Assembly (NCBI RefSeq): GCF_001484965.1
Contig: NZ_LLYY01000003.1
Span: 124,001 to 188,000, forward strand
Direction: 5' to 3'
Length of the DNA: 64,000 nt
Origin: Shouchella shacheensis
GTDB taxonomy: Bacteria; Bacillota; Bacilli; Bacillales; Bacillaceae_D
Numbering within the stretch: the first letter of the stretch is position 1; every line of letters begins with the position of its first letter. The translations under genes were made by a program, and so were the position numbers. The notes under the pieces were generated by a model that did not search any database, was not told where the DNA came from, and worked only from the letters and a program-made list of their open reading frames with translations. Positions 1-8,525 of the stretch are shown here, piece after piece.

Positions 1-1806
1 CAAGAAGATGTTGAAAAAGAGGAAGAAGAAAAAAACGAGATAGGGATGCCACTAGCGATCGAGAAACAAGGAGATGACATTCAAAAAGAGCAAGAGCAGG
101 TAGAGGCGCGACCGGAGCCCGAGTTGAACGAACCGGGGCGAGCAAAGACAAATCAGCACGTTAATCATCAGCTTGAAGCAGATAGTGTAGGGGTCCTTGA
201 GGAGCCTCAGAAGCAAAAAGAAGGGAATCAACAACCTCCCGTTTCAGACAGAGGTACTACAAAAACAGAATCAAGGAATACGAATACGAGCAAAAGTAGC
301 ATTCCCTACAATGTACTCATGCTGCCGAAGGACAAGAAGCCTCTGTCTGACAAGTCCCAAGCCTCTTCCATGCCTAGACGAAAAAAAACGGTTGCAGATG
401 GGTACGTGCATCCAGCGATCGGACTGCTTCGCATGCCCGACAGACGAATAGACGACGATTCCTCTTGGCTTGATGATCAAGCTCATACGCTGGAGGAAAC
501 TCTCACTAGCTTTCATGTAGATGCTCGAGTGGTTGCTCGTACAAGGGGGCCAGCTGTTACGCGCTTCGAGGTCCAGCCTGCCCGCGGTGTGAAGGTTAAC
601 AAGATAACCAATCTCAGCGATGACATTAAGCTCTCTTTAGCCGCGAAAGACATTCGCATGGAAGCGCCGATCCCTGGAAAAAATGCGATTGGCATCGAGG
701 TACCGAATCGGAAGTCCGCACCTGTACTGCTGCGTGAAATATTGCGGCGCGATGTTTTTATTGAACCGAAATCGCCCATGACCGTCGCGTTGGGCCTTGA
801 TATTTCCGGCCAACCAATCGTGACAGACTTACGAAAAATGCCGCACGGACTTGTCGCAGGAGCAACTGGCTCCGGGAAGAGTGTTTGCATTAACTCGATT
901 TTGGTTAGTCTGCTTTATAAAGCGACGCCTGATGAAGTCAAGCTTTTGTTAGTGGACCCCAAAATGGTAGAGCTTGCTCCTTATCATGAGGCCCCTCACC
1001 TAATAGCCCCGGTAATTACGGACGCAAAGCAAGCCACTGCTGCTTTGAAATGGGTGGTGGCAGAAATGGAGCGACGCTATGAGCTATTTAGTCAACACGG
1101 GGTGCGGGATGTGGATCGTTATAATGAAAAATTCTCACAGGCGAAAAATAATCCAGCGCTTCCCTACATGCTCGTGGTGATTGACGAGCTAGCTGACCTA
1201 ATGATGGTTTCCCCTCAGGATGTGGAGGATGCGATTTGCCGAATTGCCCAAAAAGCACGAGCATGCGGGATTCATTTGCTCGTGGCTACACAGCGCCCAT
1301 CAGTGGACGTGATTACAGGGCTCATCAAAGCGAATATTCCGACAAGAATTTCCTTTGCTGTAAGTTCACAAACCGATTCGCGCACAATACTTGATATGGG
1401 AGGCGCTGAGCGTTTACTTGGGCGTGGAGACATGCTGTTTCACGAAAACGGCACGCCAAAGCCTATTCGGGTCCAAGGGACGTTTGTCTCAGATGAGGAA
1501 ATCGAGGACGTAGTGGCTCACGTTAAAACACAAGCAAAGCCCGTCTATGCTTTTGATACAGAACAGATTCAGGGAGCTTTTGAACAAGGCGACAATGAAG
1601 ATGAGCTGCTTGAAGAAGTGTGCTATTTTGTCGTAGAGCATGGCTCTGCTTCAGCCTCCAGTATTCAGCGAAAGTTTCGGGTTGGCTACAATCGAGCAGC
1701 GCGACTGGTGGAGATGATGGAGGAACGAGGAGTCGTTTCAGGGGCAATGGGAAGCAAGCCAAGACAGGTGCTTGTTGGAGCAAGCGCAATAGAAGAGCTT
1801 TTTTAA
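1..1806 (+). CDS. sftA: DNA translocase SftA (FtsK/SpoIIIE family), 5' end outside window
   Basis: The reading frame is open to base 1, so this is the C-terminal 601 residues of a longer protein (the family is about 950 residues). The visible N-terminal ~130 residues are a low-complexity, charged linker. The RecA-like motor follows, with Walker A GATGSGKS (around nt 856-880), Walker B LVVIDELADL (around nt 1171-1200) and a C-terminal winged-helix gamma domain (last ~65 residues, ending KPRQVLVG). The gene sits directly upstream of murC as in B. subtilis. SftA is a soluble hexameric pump that moves chromosomal DNA away from the closing septum, unlike membrane-anchored SpoIIIE. The absence of membrane segments in the visible part is consistent with SftA, but the true N terminus is not seen. 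Confidence 0.9.
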   Translation, partial: QEDVEKEEEEKNEIGMPLAIEKQGDDIQKEQEQVEARPEPELNEPGRAKTNQHVNHQLEADSVGVLEEPQKQKEGNQQPPVSDRGTTKTESRNTNTSKSSIPYNVLMLPKDKKPLSDKSQASSMPRRKKTVADGYVHPAIGLLRMPDRRIDDDSSWLDDQAHTLEETLTSFHVDARVVARTRGPAVTRFEVQPARGVKVNKITNLSDDIKLSLAAKDIRMEAPIPGKNAIGIEVPNRKSAPVLLREILRRDVFIEPKSPMTVALGLDISGQPIVTDLRKMPHGLVAGATGSGKSVCINSILVSLLYKATPDEVKLLLVDPKMVELAPYHEAPHLIAPVITDAKQATAALKWVVAEMERRYELFSQHGVRDVDRYNEKFSQAKNNPALPYMLVVIDELADLMMVSPQDVEDAICRIAQKARACGIHLLVATQRPSVDVITGLIKANIPTRISFAVSSQTDSRTILDMGGAERLLGRGDMLFHENGTPKPIRVQGTFVSDEEIEDVVAHVKTQAKPVYAFDTEQIQGAFEQGDNEDELLEEVCYFVVEHGSASASSIQRKFRVGYNRAARLVEMMEERGVVSGAMGSKPRQVLVGASAIEELF

Positions 1807-2111
1807 GCATATAGACCTCTTGTGGATTAGGCAAAGATTCTATATGATAGGGAAGGACTTAGGCAGTTGACGCAGGAGGAGTGTAAGGGCTACTTACGGA
1901 AAAAGAGCTTTTAACTTTCTCATGCAACAAGCGCCCATCCACACGATGCTTATTTGCTTCGGACGTGTTCAAGCTCCCTCACATATACTGATGAGAGACT
2001 GGTGATCCCAATATCCGACATACAGAAGTGGATGTAGGCAATACAAAAGAAAGCAGGGAGATGGTTCAGGGTGAATGTGTCCCCGAATCGTGAAGACTGG
2101 AGGTTTCACCG
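1807..2111. other. sftA-murC intergenic region
   Basis: These 305 bases hold no convincing ORF and no sftA terminator that I can see. They contain a good sigma-A promoter near the 5' end (separate entry), which gives a leader of about 255 nt for murC. A short inverted pair, GGTGAA at 2070-2075 and TTCACC at 2105-2110, brackets the murC ribosome binding site. I do not recognise a known riboswitch here. Confidence 0.5.
1820..1848 (+). promoter_or_regulatory. sigma-A promoter for murC
   Basis: TTGTGG (1820-1825), 17-bp spacer, TATGAT (1843-1848). It is the only good -35/-10 pair in the sftA-murC gap. Confidence 0.55.
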
Positions 2112-3404
2112 ATGACAACCTATCATTTTACGGGTATAAAAGGGTCGGGCATGAGTGCTCTTGCACAAATTCTCGATGATATGCAAGAAGACGTGCAGGG
2201 CTCTGACATTAGCGATGAGATTTTTACACAAAAGCCTTTAGAAAGAAAAGGGATTACGGTTTTGCCATTTAGTAAGAATAATATTAAAGAAGGACAGCAT
2301 ATCATTGTGTCGGCTGCGTACGAAAGCGGCCATGAAGAGCTCGTCCGTGCAAAGGAACTTGGGCTTCAAGTGGATGTTTATCCAACATTTCTTGGTTCAT
2401 TTATTGAGAATTTTACAAGCATCGCCGTTACCGGGTCCCACGGAAAAACCTCAACAACCGGTTTGTTGTCACATGTTCTTGGCTCGGCTCGGCCTACCTC
2501 GTATTTAATTGGAGATGGCACAGGGAAAGGGGTGAAGAACGCCGATTATTTCGTGTTTGAGGCGTGTGAATATCGTCGTCACTTCTTAAATTACTCTCCA
2601 GATTATTGTGTGATGACCAATATCGATTTTGATCACCCCGATTATTTTGCGAATGTGGATGATGTGTTTGATGCTTTTCAAGAAATGGCAAAGCAAGTCA
2701 AAAAAGGCATTATTGCGTGCGGAGATGATGAATATCTTCAAAAACTTCATGCCAATGTGCCAATCTTATACTACGGGCTCGGGGAAGACAATGATTTCCA
2801 AGCAAAAAATATTGAAAGCACTAAGGAAGGCACAATGTTTGATGTCTACGTTCGAGGAGACTTGTACGGCTCCTTCCAAGTGCCTGGGTATGGGGACCAC
2901 AGTGTGTTAAATGCGCTCTCTGTTGTGGCGCTCTGCCATTATGAAGCGATCCCTAAAGAAGCGTTAACGAGCTACTTAAATACCTTTACCGGCGTAAAAA
3001 GAAGGTTTACAGAGAAGCCTTTAGGCAGGCAAATTCTTATTGATGACTACGCTCATCACCCTACGGAAATTGCCGCAACCATTGAGGCCACTCAGAAGAA
3101 ATATAGAGACCGCCCGCTTGTAGCGATTTTTCAGCCTCACACGTATTCGCGCACAAAAACGTTCTTAAATGATTTTGCCACTGCCTTAGGCGGGGCGGAT
3201 CACGTATATTTATGTGACATTTTTGGGTCTGCAAGAGAGAATGCTGGTTCACTCTCAATCGGGCATCTACAGGATCTTGTCAAGGGCTCTCTGCTTCTTC
3301 CTGAAGAGGAGATTGAGCAATTGCAGAAACATGAAGACGCTGTTCTATTATTCATGGGCGCAGGTGACATTCAAAAATACCAGGAAGCTTATGAAAACCT
3401 ATAA
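2112..3404 (+). CDS. murC: UDP-N-acetylmuramate--L-alanine ligase MurC
   Basis: 430 residues, the normal MurC length. It ligates L-alanine to UDP-MurNAc using ATP, the first step of the peptidoglycan stem peptide, in the cytoplasm. Visible motifs are the N-terminal substrate-binding loop [11 protein letters not shown] (residues ~8-18), the ATP P-loop [10 protein letters not shown] (~109-118), the central DFDHPDYF block and the C-terminal [10 protein letters not shown] and FQPHTYSRT motifs of Mur ligases. The ATG has GGAGG about 9 nt upstream. It lies downstream of sftA as in other Bacillus and has its own promoter. The call is secure. Confidence 0.97.
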   Translation: MTTYHFTGIKGSGMSALAQILDDMQEDVQGSDISDEIFTQKPLERKGITVLPFSKNNIKEGQHIIVSAAYESGHEELVRAKELGLQVDVYPTFLGSFIENFTSIAVTGSHGKTSTTGLLSHVLGSARPTSYLIGDGTGKGVKNADYFVFEACEYRRHFLNYSPDYCVMTNIDFDHPDYFANVDDVFDAFQEMAKQVKKGIIACGDDEYLQKLHANVPILYYGLGEDNDFQAKNIESTKEGTMFDVYVRGDLYGSFQVPGYGDHSVLNALSVVALCHYEAIPKEALTSYLNTFTGVKRRFTEKPLGRQILIDDYAHHPTEIAATIEATQKKYRDRPLVAIFQPHTYSRTKTFLNDFATALGGADHVYLCDIFGSARENAGSLSIGHLQDLVKGSLLLPEEEIEQLQKHEDAVLLFMGAGDIQKYQEAYENL

Positions 3405-3416
3405 GAAGAAAGAGAG

Positions 3417-3450
3417 ACCATCTCATTTATTCCCCCATGAGATGGTTTCG
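3417..3450 (+). terminator. hairpin after murC
   Basis: A 10-bp stem, ACCATCTCAT paired with ATGAGATGGT and a 10-nt loop, lies directly after murC. The T tail is poor (TTCGGGG), so termination efficiency is uncertain. Confidence 0.5.
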
Positions 3451-3543
3451 GGGCCTTACTCAATTTTATTGAAAACGGAGCAGGAATTCTTGTGATTGTG
3501 TCGAATTAAAGATAATCCCCTTTAAATCAATCACAAATGGAAG

Positions 3544-3568
3544 GTTTGATTTCTTTCATCTGGGGTAA
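3544..3568 (+). promoter_or_regulatory. sigma-B-like promoter for ytxGH
   Basis: GTTTGA (3544-3549), 13-bp spacer, GGGTAA (3563-3568), starting 25 bp upstream of the ytxG ATG. This fits the general-stress sigma-B pattern (GTTTAA, 12-14 bp, GGGTAT). The orthologous ytxGHJ operon of B. subtilis is known to be sigma-B dependent, which supports the call. Confidence 0.55.
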
Positions 3569-3592
3569 AGTAGATGATGAGGGGGTGAAGAC

Positions 3593-4048
3593 ATGGAACT
3601 ATTTCTTTACATAAGCGGATCCATTGCGTTACTGGCGTTTGCTATTCTTTGCATTTATTTGATACAGACACTTAAATCAGCAAAAAAAACGCTGGAGCAT
3701 ACGGCGACGACTGTCGAGGCACTAGAAAAGCAGCTCCAGGGGATCAGCTCTGAGTCTGAGCAGCTGCTTCAAAAAACCAATCGTTTAGCAGAGGACATTC
3801 AAAGAAAATCTGACACGATTCACGTCGTATTTGATTCTGTAAAGGACCTTGGAGATTCGGTGAAAAATGTCAATCAATCGATTCGTCGCGTTTCTACCAA
3901 AGTAAACGATACTACAGGACGAAATGCTGAAACAGTGGCCCAAGCTGTTCAATGGGGCCAAGCTGTTTTGGATTTCTATACAAAGTTTAAACAAAGGAAG
4001 CAACAAATTGAGAGCAAATCAACGAAGGAGGCAGGTCATAATGAGTGA
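3593..4048 (+). CDS. ytxG: DUF948 membrane protein YtxG
   Basis: 151 residues. An N-terminal membrane segment (residues ~5-25) is followed by a long helical region rich in K, Q, E and S (about 30-150), the layout of DUF948/YtxG proteins. The function is unknown; in B. subtilis it is a general-stress protein. GAGGGGG precedes the ATG. The last codons overlap ytxH by 8 nt, so the two are translationally coupled. A sigma-B-like promoter lies just upstream. No enzymatic motif is visible. Confidence 0.85.
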   Translation: MELFLYISGSIALLAFAILCIYLIQTLKSAKKTLEHTATTVEALEKQLQGISSESEQLLQKTNRLAEDIQRKSDTIHVVFDSVKDLGDSVKNVNQSIRRVSTKVNDTTGRNAETVAQAVQWGQAVLDFYTKFKQRKQQIESKSTKEAGHNE

Positions 4049-4493
4049 CATGAATACGAAAGATTTTTTGATTGGGACCTTAATTGGAGGAATCGTAGGG
4101 GCAACAACGGCGTTATTCCTTGCCCCTAAGTCAGGAAAAGAGCTAAGAGGGGATCTTAGTGAACAAGCCCATATGGCGAAGGAAAAAACCTCACAGCTTA
4201 CATCCGATGCCTACGAAAAAGGAAATCAGTGGGTCGATGTGGCCAAAGACAAGTCCACCAACATCGCCAAAACTGTTTCCGATCAATCTCAGCAGGTGGT
4301 TGATAAAGTAAAAGACTTGACGGCATCTGCTAAGTCTGAGGCTGAAACTGTGGCTAATGATGCAGGTAGCCTTGCACAAGATTTAAAAGAAACAGTCAAA
4401 GAATCAGGCGAGACCATCGCAGAAGATGTAAAAAAAGAAGTGGACGATGCAGAGGCAAGGGTAAAGCAGGAAATGCAAGAAACCAAAAAGTAA
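4041..4493 (+). CDS. ytxH: YtxH-like stress protein
   Basis: 150 residues from ATG 4041, preceded by GGAGG at 4027-4031; longer in-frame upstream starts lie inside ytxG and have no ribosome site. The N terminus carries the YtxH signature: a glycine-rich membrane segment (residues ~7-25) followed by APKSGKELR. The rest is a hydrophilic, LEA-like helical region rich in A, K, E and D (residues ~35-150) with repeated DxVK and AK patterns. It overlaps ytxG by 8 nt and ends just before a strong terminator, so ytxGH form a two-gene unit; B. subtilis has a third gene, ytxJ, absent here. The biochemical role is unknown; a general-stress function is inferred from the family. Confidence 0.87.
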   Translation: MSDMNTKDFLIGTLIGGIVGATTALFLAPKSGKELRGDLSEQAHMAKEKTSQLTSDAYEKGNQWVDVAKDKSTNIAKTVSDQSQQVVDKVKDLTASAKSEAETVANDAGSLAQDLKETVKESGETIAEDVKKEVDDAEARVKQEMQETKK

Positions 4494-4498
4494 GCATA

Positions 4499-4533
4499 AA
4501 AGAGGAGCTCTAAAGTGAAGCTCCTCTTTTTTA
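4499..4533 (+). terminator. Rho-independent terminator after ytxH
   Basis: Stem AAGAGGAGCT / AGCTCCTCTT followed by a T run. Strong. Confidence 0.9.
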
Positions 4534-4584
4534 TCGCTTATCACTTTAGTGCTTAAAAGCGTTCAACTAATAAAGAAAAAAGTC

Positions 4585-4613
4585 GTGACATTTCGCTCGA
4601 TATTAGATATACT
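4585..4613 (+). promoter_or_regulatory. sigma-A promoter for aroA
   Basis: GTGACA (4585-4590), 17-bp spacer, TATACT (4608-4613), 45 bp upstream of the start codon. Confidence 0.65.
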
Positions 4614-4657
4614 TAATACAACTTTCAAGTAGACACAAAAAAACAGGGAGTGGGAGT

Positions 4658-5746
4658 ATGAGTAACGAACAGTTAGATCAACTTCGAAATCAGCTGGATG
4701 AGGTGAACCTATCTCTTCTAGAGACGATCAATGAACGAGCTCGTCTTGTTAAGAAAATTGGCGACTTAAAAAGAGAACAAGGTGTAACCCGATTCGATCC
4801 CGTCCGCGAGAGAAAAATGCTTGATCATATTGCTGAGAACAATGAAGGACCGTTCGAGACAGCTACACTTCAGCATCTTTTCAAACAAATTTTTAAAGCA
4901 GGTTTAGAGCTACAAGAAGAAGACAACAGCAAAGCGTTGCTTGTTTCTAGGAAGAAACAACCTGAAAATACGACCGTGAATGTAAAGGGCGAACTTATCG
5001 GAGACGGGAAGCAGCGCTTAGTGTTAGGCCCTTGTTCTGTTGAAAGCTACGAGCAAGTGGTAACGGTCGCAAAAGCGATGAAAGCACGGGGGGAGAATCT
5101 CCTCCGTGGCGGCGCTTTTAAGCCAAGAACCTCGCCGTATGACTTCCAGGGGCTTGGGGTCGAAGGGCTGAAAATCTTAAAGCGCGTTGCAGATGAACTT
5201 GATATGGCCGTAATTAGTGAGATTGTTACTCCGGCTGACATTGAGACAGCTCTCGATTACGTTGATGTCATCCAAATTGGGGCTCGCAACATGCAAAACT
5301 TTGAACTGTTAAAAGCGGCTGGTTCCGTCCATAAACCTGTCCTTTTGAAACGAGGCCTCTCAGCCACGATTGAAGAATTTATTCATGCAGCTGAATATGT
5401 GGTCTCTAAAGGCAATACGCAGCTAATGCTGTGTGAGCGTGGCATTCGCACGTATGAAAAGGCAACACGCAATACGCTTGATATCTCAGCGGTCCCAATT
5501 CTAAAGCAAGAGACTCACTTGCCTGTCCTTGTCGATGTGACTCATTCAACAGGGCGGAGGGACCTCCTTCTTCCGACAGCGAAAGCAGCTCTCGCGATTG
5601 GTGCTGACGCAGTGATGGCAGAAGTCCATCCAGATCCTGCAGTTGCTCTTTCAGATTCTGCTCAGCAGATGAATATTGAACAGTTTAACTCATTTCTTGA
5701 TGAGCTTGAAGCCTCTGGTTTGTACAAACAGTCGGCCAAAGCATGA
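4658..5746 (+). CDS. aroA: Bifunctional chorismate mutase / DAHP synthase AroA(G)
   Basis: 362 residues. Residues ~1-90 form an AroQ-type chorismate mutase helix bundle (the pattern [26 protein letters not shown]). Residues ~105-350 are a DAHP synthase of the KDO8P-synthase-like class, with GPCSVES, the [12 protein letters not shown] phosphate-binding motif, [10 protein letters not shown] and [10 protein letters not shown]. It condenses PEP and erythrose-4-phosphate at the entry to aromatic amino acid synthesis; the mutase domain gives feedback inhibition by chorismate or prephenate in Bacillus. GGGAGTGGGAG precedes the ATG. It stands alone between its own promoter and terminator, next to ccpA as in B. 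subtilis. Confidence 0.96.
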   Translation: MSNEQLDQLRNQLDEVNLSLLETINERARLVKKIGDLKREQGVTRFDPVRERKMLDHIAENNEGPFETATLQHLFKQIFKAGLELQEEDNSKALLVSRKKQPENTTVNVKGELIGDGKQRLVLGPCSVESYEQVVTVAKAMKARGENLLRGGAFKPRTSPYDFQGLGVEGLKILKRVADELDMAVISEIVTPADIETALDYVDVIQIGARNMQNFELLKAAGSVHKPVLLKRGLSATIEEFIHAAEYVVSKGNTQLMLCERGIRTYEKATRNTLDISAVPILKQETHLPVLVDVTHSTGRRDLLLPTAKAALAIGADAVMAEVHPDPAVALSDSAQQMNIEQFNSFLDELEASGLYKQSAKA

Positions 5747-5759
5747 GGAAGAATTGAAA

Positions 5760-5796
5760 GGCAGCTCCCTACGACTCGGGAAGCTGTCTTTTTTAC
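5760..5796 (+). terminator. Terminator after aroA
   Basis: GGCAGCTCCC / GGGAAGCTGTC stem with one mismatch, followed by TTTTTT. Confidence 0.9.
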
Positions 5797-5851
5797 ATGA
5801 ATAGGCATAAATTTTGCTGAAAAGGGAATGCTTGAAGTACACGCGTTTTCA

Positions 5852-5880
5852 TTGAACTCTTTTAACTGTTATAGTAAAAT
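5852..5880 (+). promoter_or_regulatory. sigma-A promoter for ccpA
   Basis: TTGAAC (5852-5857), 17-bp spacer, TAAAAT (5875-5880), giving a leader of about 265 nt. A weaker pair (TTTTGC 6033-6038, 17 bp, TATACT 6056-6061) could give a much shorter leader. The 408-bp aroA-ccpA gap otherwise holds only the aroA terminator and the structured leader. Confidence 0.6.
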
Positions 5881-6085
5881 ATAGCTGTCTGTTTTTCATG
5901 ATTGCAGAAGACAGTTCATGCAAGTGTTTGTTTTATGACGATCAAGGAAAATTTAAGTACAAGTCATTGCACCAGCGGGGTTGCTGTCGTAAGATGGAAA
6001 TGAAAGGATTGTATTGTTGAAAAACAGCAACGTTTTGCAATAGAAATGATTGGGATATACTGAACAACACACATCCTAGTGTAAA

Positions 6086-6154
6086 AAGGAGGAGAAGGCT
6101 GCTATTTGTAAGTAGGGTCCTCATTTCTAATGAGGCTGAAGATAGCAGAATGGA
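6086..6154 (+). promoter_or_regulatory. Structured ccpA translation leader with distant Shine-Dalgarno
   Basis: A strong Shine-Dalgarno (AAAGGAGGAG, 6086-6095) lies about 60 nt upstream of the ccpA ATG at 6155. Between them is a two-tier hairpin. The outer stem is CTGCTAT (6099-6105) with ATAGCAG (6142-6148); the inner stem is CCTCAT (6119-6124) with ATGAGG (6130-6135) and loop TTCTA. Removing the hairpin would leave about 12 nt between the Shine-Dalgarno and the ATG. An in-frame TAG at 6143-6145 rules out an upstream start. No adequate Shine-Dalgarno lies in the 20 nt before the ATG. Confidence 0.55.
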
Positions 6155-7153
6155 ATGAACACAACCATTTATGATGTAGCAAGAGAAGCAGGCGTGTCGA
6201 TGGCAACTGTCTCCCGGGTAGTGAACGGCAATCCAAATGTAAAGCCGACGACACGAAAAAAAGTTTTGGAGGCCATCGAGCGCCTTGGTTACCGGCCGAA
6301 CGCCGTGGCCAGGGGGCTTGCGAGCAAACGGACAACAACGGTAGGGGTGATCATCCCTGACATTTCGAGCATTTTCTTTTCAGAGCTGGCCCGCGGAATC
6401 GAAGACATTGCTACGATGTACAAGTACAATATTATTCTTTGTAACTCGGATCAAAACAAGGACAAAGAAATTCACCTGATCAACACTTTGCTTGAAAAAC
6501 AAGTAGACGGCATTGTTTTCATGGGCGGGGAGATTACAGAGGAACATCAAGAACAGTTTAAGCGTTCGCCTGTGCCGATCGTGCTTGCGGCAACCTTAGG
6601 CGATGACCGTGAAGTGCCTTCTGTAAATATAGATTATACGCAAGCTGCAGAAGACGCTATTATGGCATTGATTGAAAAGGGACATAAGCGAATTGGAATG
6701 CTTAGCGGCTCACTTGAAGATCCCGTGAACGGCTATCAAAAATTCGCCGGCTACCGTCAAGCATTGGAGAAAGCCAACATTGAATTCGACGAAAACCTCA
6801 TTGTTATCGGTGATTACACGTACGACTCCGGGATGGAGGCTATGGACACATTTACAGCGCTTGAAGATAAACCGACTGCGCTGTTTGCTTCTAATGATGA
6901 AATGGCCCTAGGCATTATTCACGGGGCGCAGGACCGTGGATTTGAAGTCCCGAACGATTATGAAGTGATTGGCTTTGACAATACGAGGCTGGCTACGATG
7001 GTCCGCCCTACGCTTTCGACGGTTGTTCAGCCACTCTATGACATTGGGGCAGTCTCTATGCGCTTGTTAACCAAGCTCATGAATAAAGAAGAAGTCGAAG
7101 AGCAAACCATTCAATTGCCTCACCGTATCGAGCACCGTGGTTCAACGAAATAA
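6155..7153 (+). CDS. ccpA: Catabolite control protein A (LacI/GalR family)
   Basis: 332 residues, the usual CcpA length. A LacI-type helix-turn-helix (residues ~3-50: [18 protein letters not shown], then the hinge helix ARGLASKRT) is followed by a periplasmic-binding-protein-like core that binds HPr-Ser46-P and Crh. Conserved segments include [28 protein letters not shown] and [16 protein letters not shown]. CcpA is the master regulator of carbon catabolite repression and activation in Bacilli; likely targets in this window are acsA/acuABC and ackA. It is followed by a repeat copy and a terminator shared with acuC. The start codon is fixed by an in-frame stop just upstream; see the leader entry for the odd ribosome site. 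Confidence 0.97.
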   Translation: MNTTIYDVAREAGVSMATVSRVVNGNPNVKPTTRKKVLEAIERLGYRPNAVARGLASKRTTTVGVIIPDISSIFFSELARGIEDIATMYKYNIILCNSDQNKDKEIHLINTLLEKQVDGIVFMGGEITEEHQEQFKRSPVPIVLAATLGDDREVPSVNIDYTQAAEDAIMALIEKGHKRIGMLSGSLEDPVNGYQKFAGYRQALEKANIEFDENLIVIGDYTYDSGMEAMDTFTALEDKPTALFASNDEMALGIIHGAQDRGFEVPNDYEVIGFDNTRLATMVRPTLSTVVQPLYDIGAVSMRLLTKLMNKEEVEEQTIQLPHRIEHRGSTK

Positions 7154-7154
7154 C

Positions 7155-7267
7155 TTCGAAAAACGCAGGCGGGTTGTTAAGAAGCGAGAATCTTGGAGAC
7201 TTGACAAAAAGAAATCCCGACCTTGGATTTCGTTGTCAGGGAGAAAAATCTCGAGCTTCTACCCGCC
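7155..7267 (-). repeat. Hairpin repeat copy 1 (minus orientation)
   Basis: First of about eleven copies of a ~115-120 bp interspersed element. In its own orientation the full-length consensus begins near TCTAGCTCCGGC, continues GGGTAGAAGC, CGAGATTTTT, GAAATCC, GGATTT and TCTCGCTTCT, and ends ACCCGCCTACGCTTTTCG. The outer arms (GGCGGGT...AGAAGC with GCTTCT...ACCCGCC) and inner arms pair, giving a long imperfect hairpin. This copy lies after ccpA. Its start-side boundary is altered: it runs into a 53-bp segment (7268-7320) instead of the usual edge. Confidence 0.8.
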
Positions 7268-7322
7268 GAAGCGAGAATCTTGTTCGCAAGCACCACGTCC
7301 TGTGGCTTGGTGAGCTAGGCGC

Positions 7323-7363
7323 AAAAAACCAGCTCCTTTTCATGAAAAGGAGCTGGTTTTTTT
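7323..7363. terminator. Bidirectional terminator between ccpA and acuC
   Basis: A perfect stem, CCAGCTCCTTTT / AAAAGGAGCTGG with loop CATG, is flanked by an A run and a T run, so it can end transcripts from both strands. It abuts the acuC stop codon. Confidence 0.92.
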
Positions 7364-8525
7364 ATCGTTGTTTTTCAGTTCGAATATGATAGAGTGCCTT
7401 CTCAAGCGTTTGCGCGTTTTTAGCTGTAATCTCTGTGCGGCGTGGAATGGGCGTGACGTCCGGGTCTGGCCAGTTCATGGGAAGAGGCTCCTCTGCCTGC
7501 TCCTCCCACATGTTTCTCCACTCTTTTGGGAGTGCTCCAAATGCAAGCTCGGTTTGATTCGTCATTTCCAGCCAAATCAAGGCCCAGGCGCGGGGAACGA
7601 CGCGCCATTTGTCATAGCCACCCCCACCAATCGCTACCCAGCGACCATCACAGTGTTGGTGTGCAAGCTCATGAGCAAGCGTAGGAATCGCTTGATAACT
7701 TTTCAAGGAAAAGTGTAAATGCGAAAGTGGATCAAGATGATGAGCGTCCACGCCGTTTTGTGTAACAATAATGTCTGGCTTAAAAAAATCAGCCACCTCG
7801 CGAAATGCTTTCTCATAGACGCTAATGAACGAGTCATCTTCCGTAAACGCATCAAGGGGGATATTGATCGACGTTCCATACCCTTTTCCAGTTCCTTTTT
7901 CTGTCACATGCCCAGTTCCCGGGAACAAGTATCGTCCGGTCTCATGAAGACTGAGTGTGCAAACGTCGGGATCATCGTAAAATGCCCACTGGACGCCGTC
8001 TCCATGATGCGCGTCTGTGTCGATATAGAGGACACGCGCATTGTAGCGCTGTTTTAAATATTCTATAGCGATCGAGGAGTCATTATAGACACAAAAGCCG
8101 GAAGCACGTCCACGGAATCCATGATGAAGCCCTCCACCTAAATGAAAGGCATGCTGATAGTTTCCACTCATCACGGCATCGACGGCGTTCAGTGTACCGC
8201 CAACGAGATACGCAGCTGCTTCATGCATTTGATGAAACATCGGCGTATCTTCGGTGTTCAGACCGTGCGCAGCGGCCATTGAATCGGAAAGTTCTCCTTT
8301 GCTCGCTAGCTTAACAGCTTCAATGAAATCTGGGTCATGGATGAATGACAGCTCTTCATCGGTTGCCAATCTGGGGCTAATGAGTGGAGTCTCGTCATTT
8401 AGGGCACCAATCTCTACAAGCAAGCTATACGTTAGCTCGAGCCGCAGTGGATGGAAGGGATGAGAGTCATGAAATTTATAGGGGTGCGCGCTAGTCCCGT
8501 AAATAAGTGCCGCCTCTTTTTTCAT
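7362..8525 (-). CDS. acuC: Protein deacetylase AcuC (histone deacetylase family)
   Basis: 387 residues, the normal AcuC size. It is a zinc-dependent class I HDAC-like fold with YIDTDAHHGDGVQWAFY, GGGLHHGFRGRASGFCVYND and the SLHETGRYLFPGTG substrate pocket. In B. subtilis AcuC removes the acetyl group that AcuA places on the catalytic lysine of acetyl-CoA synthetase and so reactivates it. It is the last gene of acuA-acuB-acuC; its ATG overlaps the acuB stop by 4 nt (ATGA), so translation is coupled. acsA, its target, is divergent from the same locus. The call is secure. Confidence 0.95.
   Translation of the reverse strand: MKKEAALIYGTSAHPYKFHDSHPFHPLRLELTYSLLVEIGALNDETPLISPRLATDEELSFIHDPDFIEAVKLASKGELSDSMAAAHGLNTEDTPMFHQMHEAAAYLVGGTLNAVDAVMSGNYQHAFHLGGGLHHGFRGRASGFCVYNDSSIAIEYLKQRYNARVLYIDTDAHHGDGVQWAFYDDPDVCTLSLHETGRYLFPGTGHVTEKGTGKGYGTSINIPLDAFTEDDSFISVYEKAFREVADFFKPDIIVTQNGVDAHHLDPLSHLHFSLKSYQAIPTLAHELAHQHCDGRWVAIGGGGYDKWRVVPRAWALIWLEMTNQTELAFGALPKEWRNMWEEQAEEPLPMNWPDPDVTPIPRRTEITAKNAQTLEKALYHIRTEKQR

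Noticed and set aside
2070-2110. GGTGAA/TTCACC pair bracketing the murC ribosome site
   Set aside because: Only 6 bp over a 29-nt loop; too weak to call a regulatory switch.
7174-7389. 71-codon ORF after ccpA
   Set aside because: It lies inside a repeat copy and the terminator and has no ribosome site.
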